Of a DNA stretch of 64,000 nt, positions 56,539 through 64,000 are shown one piece after another. This DNA comes from Microcoleus sp. AS-A8 (GTDB taxonomy: Bacteria > Cyanobacteriota > Cyanobacteriia > Cyanobacteriales > Coleofasciculaceae). The stretch is taken from positions 248,001 to 312,000 of the forward strand of contig JAMPKV010000009.1 in assembly GCA_039962225.1 (NCBI GenBank), in the 5' to 3' direction. The translations under genes were made by a program, and so were the position numbers. The number at the start of each line of letters is the position of its first letter. The stretch's first letter is position 1. The notes below the pieces were generated by a model. It ran no database searches. It saw only the letters and a program-made list of their open reading frames with translations, and had not been told where the DNA came from.

Positions 56539-56561
56539 CTGTGATATCCTGCCAATCACAG
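56539..56561 (-). terminator. Hairpin after aldo/keto reductase gene
   Basis: CTGTGAT and ATCACAG form a perfect 7-bp stem with a 9-base loop, starting two bases after the stop codon. No T run follows, so termination is uncertain. Confidence 0.35.
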
Positions 56562-56563
56562 CA

Positions 56564-57517
56564 TTAGCCGACCCACTGATGAGTCACCTGCTCTATTTGG
56601 GCAACCTCTTGTTCGCTCAGACTCCAGCCTAAGGCACCCGCATTCTGTTGAGCCTGCTGTGCGGTTTTGGCACCGGGAATGGGAACAACGCCTTGAGCGA
56701 TCAGCCAGTTGAGGGCAACCTGAGCCGGTGTGCGATTATACTTTTCACCCATCTGATTGAGTAGCTGCACAACGGGAGCTATTTTTTCTAAACCGCTTTT
56801 GCTGAAACGCGGGTCAATTCTGCGGGCATCATTGAAGTGGAAAGATTGCTCAGGAGTGTACTTGCCGGTAAGTAATCCTTGAGCTAAAGGGCTATAGGCC
56901 AGGATTGTCACACCCAGTTGACGCGCTGTATCGAGAACGCCGTTCCGTTCAATTTTCCGTTGCAGCAGGGAGTATTGTACCTGATTCACCGCCAACGGTA
57001 CTCCACGCGCTGCCAGATACCCATGAGCCTCTCGCATCTGATCGGCTGAGTAGTTGCTAACACCGACAGCAGCAATTCTACCCCGTTGGACTTCATCTGC
57101 CAGAGCATTCATCAACGTCTCCTGGCTCATCAAGAAGCCGAATGGCTGATGCACTTGGTACAGTTCAACTCGCTCAACCTGTAGACGCTTTAAACTGGCG
57201 GTTAAAGCCTCAGAAACAGACTGGGCAGTTAATCGCCAGGGTACGGGAAAGTATTTCGTGGCGATTTGTGCGGGACGCCCCAGTTGTTTCATAAACCGTC
57301 CCAGCAGGGATTCCGATTCTCCCAACCCGTAAATCTCCGCCGTATCAAAAAAGCTGATACCCGCATCTAAGGTTGCCTCAAAGGCGGCTTGCACCTGCGA
57401 GGCTCCATAATCATTGCCGTAATTCCAAAATAGCTTGTCGCCCCATGCCCAAGTTCCAATCCCTAACGCGGTAACCGTTGGGCCATTCTGACCTAAAGTA
57501 ATCGTCTGCATCATCAA
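56564..57517 (-). CDS. Aldo/keto reductase
   Basis: The 317-residue protein is an NADPH-dependent (alpha/beta)8 oxidoreductase acting on carbonyl compounds. The catalytic set is visible: Asp and Tyr in FFDTAEIYGLGESE, Lys in IATKYFPVPW and His in ELYQVHQPFG. The cofactor end shows VVPIPGAKTAQQAQQNAGAL. It groups with plant and cyanobacterial reductases of the pyridoxal-reductase or perakine-reductase type, but the true substrate is open. The first codons encode MMMQTITLG, so the start may be any of the three Met. It is divergent from the BCD transporter gene. Confidence 0.94.
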   Translation of the reverse strand: MMMQTITLGQNGPTVTALGIGTWAWGDKLFWNYGNDYGASQVQAAFEATLDAGISFFDTAEIYGLGESESLLGRFMKQLGRPAQIATKYFPVPWRLTAQSVSEALTASLKRLQVERVELYQVHQPFGFLMSQETLMNALADEVQRGRIAAVGVSNYSADQMREAHGYLAARGVPLAVNQVQYSLLQRKIERNGVLDTARQLGVTILAYSPLAQGLLTGKYTPEQSFHFNDARRIDPRFSKSGLEKIAPVVQLLNQMGEKYNRTPAQVALNWLIAQGVVPIPGAKTAQQAQQNAGALGWSLSEQEVAQIEQVTHQWVG

Positions 57518-57665
57518 CTCTATTATTTACATTTTTTCAATTTCCTTAGTGTATCGTTGCAAATAATCAACGACAGCCCAGAAGAGAGCTAATTACCATG
57601 TAACTTTAGATAGATAAAAGAAGGATAAAATACTAATTTCGGCAAGCGATCGCTCTCACACAGAT

Positions 57666-59147
57666 ATGGAAACCAGTGATTTTTCCAATTCCCCCCCCAC
57701 CCCATCGCCAACCGAAAAGGTCATGCCCCGCATTAAGATTTTGACCATGTTCCGGCTGGGCTTATTCCAAATGGGATTGGGCATCATGTCACTCCTCACC
57801 CTAGGAGTACTCAACCGGGTGATGATTGACGAACTCAACGTATTGCCCCTGATTGCCGCCGGTGCGATTGCCATGCACCAGTTTGTGAGTCCGGCGCGGG
57901 TGTGGTTTGGTCAGATGTCTGATTCTAAAACGCTTTTCGGCTATCACCGTACCGGTTATGTCTGGATTGGCGCGGCTGTCTTTACCACCCTCTCTTTCAT
58001 CGCCCTGCAAGTGGTTTGGCAACTCGGCGGCAGTTTGCAAGCGACTGGATGGAGTATACAAACCTACAGTTGGGCGGGAGTACTCGCTCTAATTTTTGCT
58101 CTGTATGGTTTAGCCCTCAGTGCCAGTTCCACTCCTTTTGCCGCCCTTCTCGTTGATGTCTCGGATGAAGACAACCGCTCTAAACTGATTGGAGTCGTCT
58201 GGTCGATGTTAATGGTTGGGATTGTGGTAGGAGCCATTATTAGCGGTGGGTTACTGGACAGACCAGAAATTTGTGGAGCGGCGATTTCGTCCTATAATCC
58301 GTCCCAAACGGCAAAAGTCGCCGATATCGCTAAATTGCAAACTACGATTAACCCCGTCTTTTTATTCATGCCCGCTGTGGTATTCGGGCTGTGTTTGCTG
58401 GCAACCGTTGGGGTTGAGAAGAAGTATTCTCGTTATGGTGTGCGCTCCACGTTGGTAGAGCGAGAAGATAAAATTACGCTGTCGCGGGCGCTGAAAGTTT
58501 TAACCGCATCGCGTCAAACCAGTCTATTTTTCACATTCCTCCTAGTACTCACCCTGAGTCTGTTTATGCAAGATGCCGTGATGGAACCCTATGGTGGAGA
58601 GGTATTCGGGATGTGTATCTCAGAAACCACTAAGCTGAATGTTCCCTTTGGTGTCGGGACGTTGCTGGGTATCAGTGGGACGGGTTTTTTGATTTTGCCC
58701 CGCTTGGGTAAGAAAAAAACAACCAAACTAGGGTGTATTGGGGCAGCAGTCTGCTTTGGATTAATTATTATGGCTGGATTCACGGCTAATGCAGGGCTAC
58801 TTAAGGGTAGCTTGCTATTTTTCGGTCTTGCCTCTGGGATACTGACGGCTGGTGCTACCAGTTTGATGTTAGATTTGACGGCGGCTGAAACAGCAGGTAC
58901 GTTTATCGGGGCTTGGGGCTTGTCTCAGGCGATGGCTAGGGGACTGGCGACGGTGCTGGGTGGGGCTGTGTTGAATTTGGGTAAAATGCTGTTTACAGTG
59001 CCTGTGCTGGCTTATGGAACGGTGTTTGCATTGCAAGCCGTAGGAATGATTTGGGCCGTTTGGTTGCTCAGGCGAATCAATGTCCAAGAATTCCAGGATA
59101 ATGCAAAAGCAGCGATCGCAAGTGTTATGGAAGGAGAGTTAGATTAA
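57666..59147 (+). CDS. BCD family MFS transporter (PucC-like)
   Basis: The 493-residue protein has about twelve membrane helices and matches the BCD (Bch2/PucC) group of the major facilitator superfamily. Signatures include FRLGLFQMGLGIMSLLTLGV, NRVMIDELNV, SPARVWFGQMSD, FGYHRTGYVWIGAAV and FAALLVDVSDEDNRSKLIG. In phototrophs these proteins are linked to chlorophyll supply or light-harvesting assembly. The first 20 residues are a Pro/Ser-rich cytoplasmic tail. The next gene starts immediately after the stop codon, so they are co-translated. Confidence 0.93.
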   Translation: METSDFSNSPPTPSPTEKVMPRIKILTMFRLGLFQMGLGIMSLLTLGVLNRVMIDELNVLPLIAAGAIAMHQFVSPARVWFGQMSDSKTLFGYHRTGYVWIGAAVFTTLSFIALQVVWQLGGSLQATGWSIQTYSWAGVLALIFALYGLALSASSTPFAALLVDVSDEDNRSKLIGVVWSMLMVGIVVGAIISGGLLDRPEICGAAISSYNPSQTAKVADIAKLQTTINPVFLFMPAVVFGLCLLATVGVEKKYSRYGVRSTLVEREDKITLSRALKVLTASRQTSLFFTFLLVLTLSLFMQDAVMEPYGGEVFGMCISETTKLNVPFGVGTLLGISGTGFLILPRLGKKKTTKLGCIGAAVCFGLIIMAGFTANAGLLKGSLLFFGLASGILTAGATSLMLDLTAAETAGTFIGAWGLSQAMARGLATVLGGAVLNLGKMLFTVPVLAYGTVFALQAVGMIWAVWLLRRINVQEFQDNAKAAIASVMEGELD

Positions 59148-59951
59148 TTGACTGATTTTTGGACAGACATTCTCAACTTTGCCACCGAGACGGCTAACCG
59201 TGTTGGCACTCAGCTCATGGCTGATTTTGGACAAGTGCAGGCATCAGAGAAGTTAGATGGTAGCTTAGTTACCCAATCGGATAACTGGGCGGATGAGACG
59301 ATTCGGGAGGCGATCGCTTCTCATTTTCCCAGTCACGGGATTTTAAGTGAGGAAGGGCAACATGTTTTTCCGGATACTGAATGGTGCTGGATTATCGATC
59401 CCCTCGATGGCACCACAAACTTCGCCAGAGGCATTCCGATTTGGGGCATTTCCTTGGGGTTGGTATATCAAGGAACCCCTGTCTTTGGCTACGTTCATTT
59501 TCCTCCCATTGGGCAAACTTTTCATGGTTTTTTGCAGGGGGAATCGGGAATTACAGGTATAGAAAACGGTGCATTTCTGAATGGACGCCCTATCCACAGC
59601 AGCAGCGATACGGTTAGTAACAATCACTTTTTTAACCTTTGCTCCCGCAGTGCCTCATTATTGCAGCAAGCCCTGCCTTGTAAAATTCGCATGTTAGGTG
59701 TTGCCAGTTACAACTTCCTCACCATTGCCAGTGGTGCGGCTTTGGGAGGTATCGAAGCGACTCCCAAGATTTGGGATATTGCAGGGGCTTGGGTGATTGT
59801 ACAAGCGGCGGACGGGGTTTGGGCACCCCTGGATTCTCAGAAAATTTTCCCCCTCATTGTTGGAGAGAATTACGGGCAGATATCACTTCCTACCCTCGTG
59901 GCGAGTAGTCCTGAAATGGTGAGTGTATTTCAACCAGTGATCCATATCTAG
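59148..59951 (+). CDS. Inositol monophosphatase family protein
   Basis: The 267-residue protein is a Mg-dependent, Li-sensitive type phosphatase. The metal-site motifs are complete: ILSEEGQ with its Glu, WIIDPLDGTTNFARGIPIWG, and KIWDIAGAWVIV near the end. Substrates in the family include inositol phosphate, histidinol phosphate and fructose bisphosphate, so the exact one is open. The start is TTG at 59148, directly after the TAA of the transporter gene, with AAGGAGAG about 10 bases upstream. Confidence 0.92.
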   Translation: MTDFWTDILNFATETANRVGTQLMADFGQVQASEKLDGSLVTQSDNWADETIREAIASHFPSHGILSEEGQHVFPDTEWCWIIDPLDGTTNFARGIPIWGISLGLVYQGTPVFGYVHFPPIGQTFHGFLQGESGITGIENGAFLNGRPIHSSSDTVSNNHFFNLCSRSASLLQQALPCKIRMLGVASYNFLTIASGAALGGIEATPKIWDIAGAWVIVQAADGVWAPLDSQKIFPLIVGENYGQISLPTLVASSPEMVSVFQPVIHI

Positions 59952-60315
59952 TGCCATGAAATACGCCTTCAACTTCCTATTCTGCAAGTAGCTTGTAGAA
60001 CATAGGTGCTTGTGATTCTACCGTCTAAGTGGACGAGACAGGGTTGACTTCTGGCTTACGCTTAAGGACAATTCACGACTTGGCGCTATTTCTAGTAGGG
60101 CTATATACAAAAAAACTTATCATAAGAATATGTTTAACTTATATTTTGCACCCTTGTCAGTCGCTGAGGGTGAGATGTATTCACCAATGCTATGGCTAGG
60201 TTCTTTAGGAGCGTGGACACTGGCTACCCGACCCAAAGAAAGCTGGCCCTTGTAAGGGTACAAGATATCAGTTCAAAAGCTTTTCCTAAGCCTTCCCGAT
60301 GGCAGGTAAGTACTT
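59952..60315. other. Intergenic region before response regulator
   Basis: The 364-base gap contains an inverted repeat at 60249-60264 (CTTGTA, AGGG, TACAAG) about 50 bases before the response regulator ATG, and an AT-rich stretch at 60105-60150. No gene was found. Confidence 0.4.
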
Positions 60316-60762
60316 ATGGGCACAATTTTAGTCGTGGATGATGATCTAACACAACAGTTAATCGTCTTTAAAATCCTTAAAACTATTGGGTTAAATGTTA
60401 TTTTTGCTGATGATGGCCTACAAGCGCTGGAACAGGTGCAGCGTTTTTGTCCCAATCTAGTCCTTCTGGACATCCTTTTGCCGAAGATGAACGGCTACGA
60501 AGTCTGTAGGCGGCTTAAATCTGATCAAAAAACCCAGAACCTACCCGTGATCATGTGTTCTAACAAGAAAGAAGATTGTGATCATTACTGGGGAATTAAG
60601 CAAGGTGCCGATGCCTATCTTTCTAAGCCTTGCCATCCCCAAGAACTGGTGAATACCGTTCAGTATTTCTTAGCAGAGGGCATGATCAGTGAGTTTGTCC
60701 CCGCAAGCGTGAGTGAGGCAATCTCTATTTCTGCTGGACTGGCTAGAAGAGGGAATTGGTAA
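60316..60762 (+). CDS. Single-domain response regulator
   Basis: The 148-residue protein is a CheY-like receiver (TILVVDDDLTQQLIVFKIL). It has the phospho-acceptor Asp in LVLLDILLPKMNGYEVCRRL, the switch residue region VIMCSNKKED and the conserved Lys in AYLSKPCHP. A short tail follows with no output domain. Such receivers serve phosphorelays or type IV pilus/phototaxis systems in cyanobacteria. No kinase is adjacent, so its partner is unknown. Confidence 0.93.
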   Translation: MGTILVVDDDLTQQLIVFKILKTIGLNVIFADDGLQALEQVQRFCPNLVLLDILLPKMNGYEVCRRLKSDQKTQNLPVIMCSNKKEDCDHYWGIKQGADAYLSKPCHPQELVNTVQYFLAEGMISEFVPASVSEAISISAGLARRGNW

Positions 60763-60770
60763 GTTCTTCG

Positions 60771-61679
60771 CTAATGTTCCCAAAAGTAATCAGCCATCAT
60801 TTTTTTTGTTCTAGATTGCCTTTTTTGAGGAACACCCAACAAGACTGAACGCTGTACTAATTGATTATTATTGAGGCGTCGAGCAACACGACTGGGTATT
60901 CCGTAGCCATAAACAATATGAGCCTGCCCAGCTAAGACGACCACTTGCTCATCTGGATTGGCTTTGATAAATTGGGCGATCGCTTGTGCCATTGTTTCAT
61001 CCCACAGCACCTGCGCGGTGAAAAATCGTTCAAAGCTGCTACTGTTGCCATGTCCACCTTGATGATGTTCTTCGTAGGATTTTTGGATCATGTGACGATA
61101 TTCGGCGTTATCTGTGCGAATTTCTGATAACGGCGGAATATACCTGCGTTCAGCGGCGGTTAGGCTCTCTAATCCATTACGAGAAACTTTACGTGTTACC
61201 TCTGTCGGTGTGTTTAAGGCTAAGACGCGCAGTTGATGAGCTCTAGCGAAGCGAAGTATCGGTGCATAGTATTCCCAAGGAAAACCCCAGCGTTCTTCAT
61301 ACTCGCTTTGCTCGATTAACTGTTCTTCTGTGATGTTCCCTGCGATGTATTGATCGAGAATATTCTGATAGGGTCGCTGAAACATCTCCATCGCAATCAC
61401 GAGGCGAGGCGCAGTCGCGTCCTTGGCATTTTTCAGTTTCTCTCGATAGACGGCTTGCAGGATTTTTAGTTGGGCTTGATGGTCTTCTGGAGTATCATGA
61501 GTTTCTCCCAAGTACACTACATCTGCCTTTACCAGTTCCTGCACTATTTTTTGTTGATTTAGCTGTTGCTGTTCTGGTGTGTGAGGAGTTGATGTGTTTT
61601 GGGCACAAGCTGAAATGGTAGACAGACAGAGGATTCCCAAAGACCACGCACAGAATTTGGCAATATTGCGTTTTCTCAT
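60771..61679 (-). CDS. ChaN family lipoprotein
   Basis: The 302-residue protein has a lipoprotein signal with lipobox ISAC (Cys25) and a ChaN-type (heme-binding, EreA/ChaN fold) domain. Marks are VVYLGETHDTPEDHQAQL, LVIAMEMFQRPYQNILDQYI, YEERWGFPWEYYAPILRFA and VVVLAGQAHIVYGYGIPSRV. Campylobacter ChaN binds heme and is linked to iron uptake; a similar role here is inferred. It converges with the response regulator with only 8 bases between. Confidence 0.9.
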   Translation of the reverse strand: MRKRNIAKFCAWSLGILCLSTISACAQNTSTPHTPEQQQLNQQKIVQELVKADVVYLGETHDTPEDHQAQLKILQAVYREKLKNAKDATAPRLVIAMEMFQRPYQNILDQYIAGNITEEQLIEQSEYEERWGFPWEYYAPILRFARAHQLRVLALNTPTEVTRKVSRNGLESLTAAERRYIPPLSEIRTDNAEYRHMIQKSYEEHHQGGHGNSSSFERFFTAQVLWDETMAQAIAQFIKANPDEQVVVLAGQAHIVYGYGIPSRVARRLNNNQLVQRSVLLGVPQKRQSRTKKMMADYFWEH

Positions 61680-61743
61680 AACCCTAATTTACCGATTAGT
61701 TATGAGTGTGGGAACTCTTCTCAGGGGGGTTGAGTTTAATTGA

Positions 61744-62910
61744 TTATTCCTCAGAGTCCTGGTATACGTCCTCCAGCGCCTGATGTTGGGAGCGACGGGA
61801 GCGACGACGATATTTTTTACTTTCTAGTTTAGGCTCGTAGTGAGTTTGCCCTTTTCCTTTGGTTTTGGCCTTCATGCTGGACTCAGGATCGGCTTGTTGG
61901 TGCAACCGCTCTTGCCACGCGATCGCATCTTCCAATAAATCCAAGTAATACTCATATCGCTCCCAATCCCCCCGCACCGCACAGTTCGGCTCATCTCGAT
62001 GCAGGCAATCACTAAACTGACAGCGACCGGTTGCTAATCGATGCCTTGCTTCTGGAAAATATTGGGCTAACTCTTCAGGGGGACAGTCAATATCAGGCTG
62101 GTTGAAACCGGGAGTATCTGCGAGCAGTCCACCGGTCGGTAAATCAAACAGTTCGACATGGCGAGTCGTGTGACGCCCTCGGCTGAGTTTTCCGGATACT
62201 GCTGCCACCCGCACGTTGACATCAGGAATCAACTGATTGATCAGACTGGATTTGCCTACGCCCGAAGGGCCAGCAAAGATGGTAATTTTATGATTGAGCT
62301 GCTTGCTCAGTTCCTCTAATCCCTGATGGGTGTGGACGCTGATCAATACAGGTTGGTAACCCCAATTTCTGAGACGACAAGTCCACTCCTCTAACTGTTC
62401 GTCTGAGACTAAATCTTTTTTATTCAAGCACAAACAAATCCCCAATTCCGTAGACTCTGCCTTCACCAGAAAACGAGTCAGTTGGTACGGGTCTAAGGGA
62501 GGGTCGGCTAAGGCAAAAACTAAGAGAATTTCGTCGGCATTAGCGACTGGAGGGCGGTCTAGCTGGGTTTTGCGGGGTAGGACTTCGGCGATCGCGCCTC
62601 GTTGGCCTTCCCAATCCGGTTCTTCTACCACAACGCGATCGCCTACCATTACGCGTTGACCAATTTTTTTCAGCCTTGTTCGACGAGTACACAGTAGCGT
62701 TACAGGTTGAATGTTAGAAGGTTGAATGTCCGTTTTAGGTTGAGGATGTTCAGATTGAACGTCATCTTCTAAACCTTCAACTTTCAACGTTCCCACCTTC
62801 AAACCTGGCTCTAACTGCACCTGATAGAAGTTGGCTTGCACCGCCACTACTGTTCCCCATAATGGTGTTGCTCCTGGGGACAACTTGCTATCACAGGGGA
62901 AGACACTCAT
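61744..62910 (-). CDS. rsgA: Small ribosomal subunit biogenesis GTPase RsgA
   Basis: RsgA checks maturing 30S subunits and hydrolyses GTP. The 388-residue protein has an N-terminal OB fold, a circularly permuted GTPase (G4 LNKKDL first, then G1 GPSGVGKSS and G3 DTPGFNQPD) and a C-terminal zinc finger (GRCQFSDCLHRDEPNC). The basic tail is usual. Residues about 38-71 are an extra acidic, Pro/Gln-rich loop inside the OB fold encoded by TTGAAGG-type DNA repeats. The start ATG overlaps the stop of the TusA gene by four bases, so translation is coupled. Confidence 0.96.
   Translation of the reverse strand: MSVFPCDSKLSPGATPLWGTVVAVQANFYQVQLEPGLKVGTLKVEGLEDDVQSEHPQPKTDIQPSNIQPVTLLCTRRTRLKKIGQRVMVGDRVVVEEPDWEGQRGAIAEVLPRKTQLDRPPVANADEILLVFALADPPLDPYQLTRFLVKAESTELGICLCLNKKDLVSDEQLEEWTCRLRNWGYQPVLISVHTHQGLEELSKQLNHKITIFAGPSGVGKSSLINQLIPDVNVRVAAVSGKLSRGRHTTRHVELFDLPTGGLLADTPGFNQPDIDCPPEELAQYFPEARHRLATGRCQFSDCLHRDEPNCAVRGDWERYEYYLDLLEDAIAWQERLHQQADPESSMKAKTKGKGQTHYEPKLESKKYRRRSRRSQHQALEDVYQDSEE
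62698..62799. repeat. TTGAA-type repeats inserted in rsgA
   Basis: About 100 bases of degenerate AGGTTGAATGT/CTTCAAC repeats lie within the OB-fold part of rsgA in frame. The same repeat type occurs between genes at 29701-29905 and 34500-34550. Confidence 0.7.
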
Positions 62911-63176
62911 GCAGGCGCTATTGGACGCCGTACATTCAGCGCAAAGTAGCCACTGCGATCTTCCACGGACTCAATTAAGTAGCCTTCCATCACCAAACTA
63001 TCGGGCACCTGTTCAATGGGTTCTCCGGGGTCGAGCCACACTTCTAATAAGGCTCCTGGTGTCATTTGCTCGATTGCGAGTTTGGTCCGCACAAAGTTAA
63101 TTGGGCAAGGCGTCCCCCGCAAATCAAGCTGGGCATCAGGAGTGGGTTTGGGCGTCGATTCGGCTAAGTTACTCAT
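62907..63176 (-). CDS. TusA/SirA-like sulfur carrier
   Basis: The 89-residue protein is a TusA-family domain with the conserved Cys in [38 protein letters not shown] and a C-terminal FALNVRRP follow. Family members carry persulfide sulfur to tRNA thiolation or other acceptors; some have unknown redox roles. Both junctions are ATGA overlaps, with dnaJ upstream and rsgA downstream, so the three form one tight operon. Confidence 0.93.
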   Translation of the reverse strand: MSNLAESTPKPTPDAQLDLRGTPCPINFVRTKLAIEQMTPGALLEVWLDPGEPIEQVPDSLVMEGYLIESVEDRSGYFALNVRRPIAPA

Positions 63177-64000
63177 CCGCGAAACAGCCCTCCTAAGAAG
63201 CCTTCTATGCCACCTTTCCCGGTGCGATCGCCCTTAATCTTTGCCAGTTTCTCCAGCAGTTCCCGTTCCTCTGCCGTAATCCGGGTGGGAATGTCAATCA
63301 AAATTGTCATCAGGTGATCGCCCCGGCTGACTGGGTTCCCCAATTTGGGTACACCGTGATTTTCCAGGGTTAACACGGTATTGGGCTGTGTTCCTGCCGG
63401 AATCGTTAATTCCACTGGCCCATCCACTGTCGTGACTTCCAATCGACATCCTAAAATTGCTTGTAAGTAGCTGACCTTGAGATCCGATAGGATATTAATC
63501 CCTTCCCGATGAAACTCGGCGTCTTCCTCAATAAATAAGTAGACGTATAGATCTCCAGGAGGGCCACCCCGCAATCCCGCGTCTCCTTCTTTAGAAACGC
63601 GCAGCCTTGTGCCATTATCTACGCCTGGTGGAATCGTGATTTTGAGCTTTTTGGTTTCCTGCTTGCGACCTGCACCCCCGCAAGATTCACACTTGTCCTC
63701 AATTACCTGCCCTTCACCATTACAGGTAGGACAAACGGAGACCTGAGTAAAACTACCAAAGGGGGTCCGTGTCGCACGACGCACTTGGCCTGTACCACTG
63801 CAAGTTGGGCAGGTACGGGGTCGAGTCCCTGGTTTGGCCCCCGTGCTATTACAGACGTTACAGGTTTCTAGGTGAGGAATCCGGATTTCCTTTTCACCTC
63901 CAAACACAGCTTCCCGAAAGTCCAGCTTCAAGTCGAGTCGCAAGTCTTCACCGCGAACCGGACCGCTGCGTCGGCGAGTCGCTTGCTGACCCATGCCGCC
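63173..64000 (-). CDS. dnaJ: Chaperone DnaJ (N-terminal part missing at edge)
   Basis: The frame is open to the right edge, so the J domain and most of the G/F region lie outside the window. Visible are the start of substrate domain I ([20 protein letters not shown]) and the zinc finger with four CxxCxGxG-type units: [38 protein letters not shown]. Substrate domain II and the dimer region follow ([41 protein letters not shown]). DnaJ hands unfolded proteins to DnaK; the upstream dnaK and grpE genes would be expected beyond the edge. It shares an ATGA overlap with the TusA gene. Confidence 0.96.
   Translation of the reverse strand, partial: GGMGQQATRRRSGPVRGEDLRLDLKLDFREAVFGGEKEIRIPHLETCNVCNSTGAKPGTRPRTCPTCSGTGQVRRATRTPFGSFTQVSVCPTCNGEGQVIEDKCESCGGAGRKQETKKLKITIPPGVDNGTRLRVSKEGDAGLRGGPPGDLYVYLFIEEDAEFHREGINILSDLKVSYLQAILGCRLEVTTVDGPVELTIPAGTQPNTVLTLENHGVPKLGNPVSRGDHLMTILIDIPTRITAEERELLEKLAKIKGDRTGKGGIEGFLGGLFRG

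Larger units (their letters stand above)
56105..56563. other. Intergenic region with CRP-type box
   Basis: The 459-base gap is the upstream region of the 72-residue protein gene. It holds the CRP-type box at 56290, a small hairpin CAGGG/CCCTG near 56168, and a hairpin right after the aldo/keto reductase gene at 56539. No gene is visible. Confidence 0.5.

Overview
The window reads as chromosome of a filamentous-type cyanobacterium. The evidence is the abundance of HIP1 octamers (GCGATCGC) and several cyanobacteria-typical genes: a cyanobacterial glutamate-cysteine ligase, a PCP-reductase-domain small protein, a BCD-family (PucC-like) transporter, multi-GAF histidine kinases and a kinase-WD40 fusion. 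Heptamer-type short tandem repeats between genes fit the same group. No phage, CRISPR array or intact transposase was seen. The genus cannot be fixed from sequence alone.

Layout. 1-4.2 kb: 3' part of a PAS/3xGAF histidine kinase, a UBP-type zinc finger protein and a DUF5996 protein. 4.4-11 kb: FHA-PrsW intramembrane protease, peptide deformylase with a small membrane protein, FtsX, 2-Cys peroxiredoxin, glycogen debranching enzyme and tRNA-Met(CAT). 11-20 kb: LysM/M23 cell-wall peptidase with a long regulatory leader, TrmL, GshA, a histone-deacetylase-like amidohydrolase and a TPR protein that looks like a STAND protein without its P-loop. 20-25 kb: SNF2 helicase / NTF2-like / SWIM zinc finger operon. 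25-29 kb: PNPase and a GH10 xylanase. 28.6-33.8 kb: a Gld-type ABC transporter operon (ATPase, permease, GldG-like, DUF4340). 34.6-40 kb: a beta-helix/SLH protein, a cyanobacterial hypothetical, a Ser/Thr kinase-WD40 protein and a PCP-reductase-domain protein. 41.3-50.5 kb: acetyltransferase, two thioredoxin-like lipoproteins, a CcdA-like electron transporter, a SagB-type peptide dehydrogenase, an NHLP-leader RiPP precursor and a very large propeller sensor kinase. 50.5-64 kb: mainly housekeeping and metabolic genes (nucleoside hydrolase, RsmI, PfkB kinase, aldo/keto reductase, BCD transporter, inositol-monophosphatase-like enzyme, response regulator, ChaN-like lipoprotein, RsgA, TusA, and DnaJ running off the right edge).

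The most interesting region is 42-50.5 kb. A ribosomal peptide precursor with a nitrile-hydratase-like leader lies directly downstream of a SagB/ThcOx oxidase, and no YcaO cyclodehydratase is in view. It is preceded by an extracytoplasmic thiol-redox cassette (two Trx lipoproteins plus CcdA) and followed by a 14-repeat propeller histidine kinase. All genes run in the same direction. Together they could form a small, poorly described peptide-modification and signalling locus, but the link is inferred from context only.

Regulatory signals: two perfect TGTGA-N6-TCACA boxes of the cAMP-receptor (SyCRP1) type, at 13976 and 56290; a tandem 22-bp direct repeat upstream of the M23 peptidase; an attenuator-like leader before the TPR gene; and an 8-5-8 inverted repeat before the peroxiredoxin gene. 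Both window edges cut genes.
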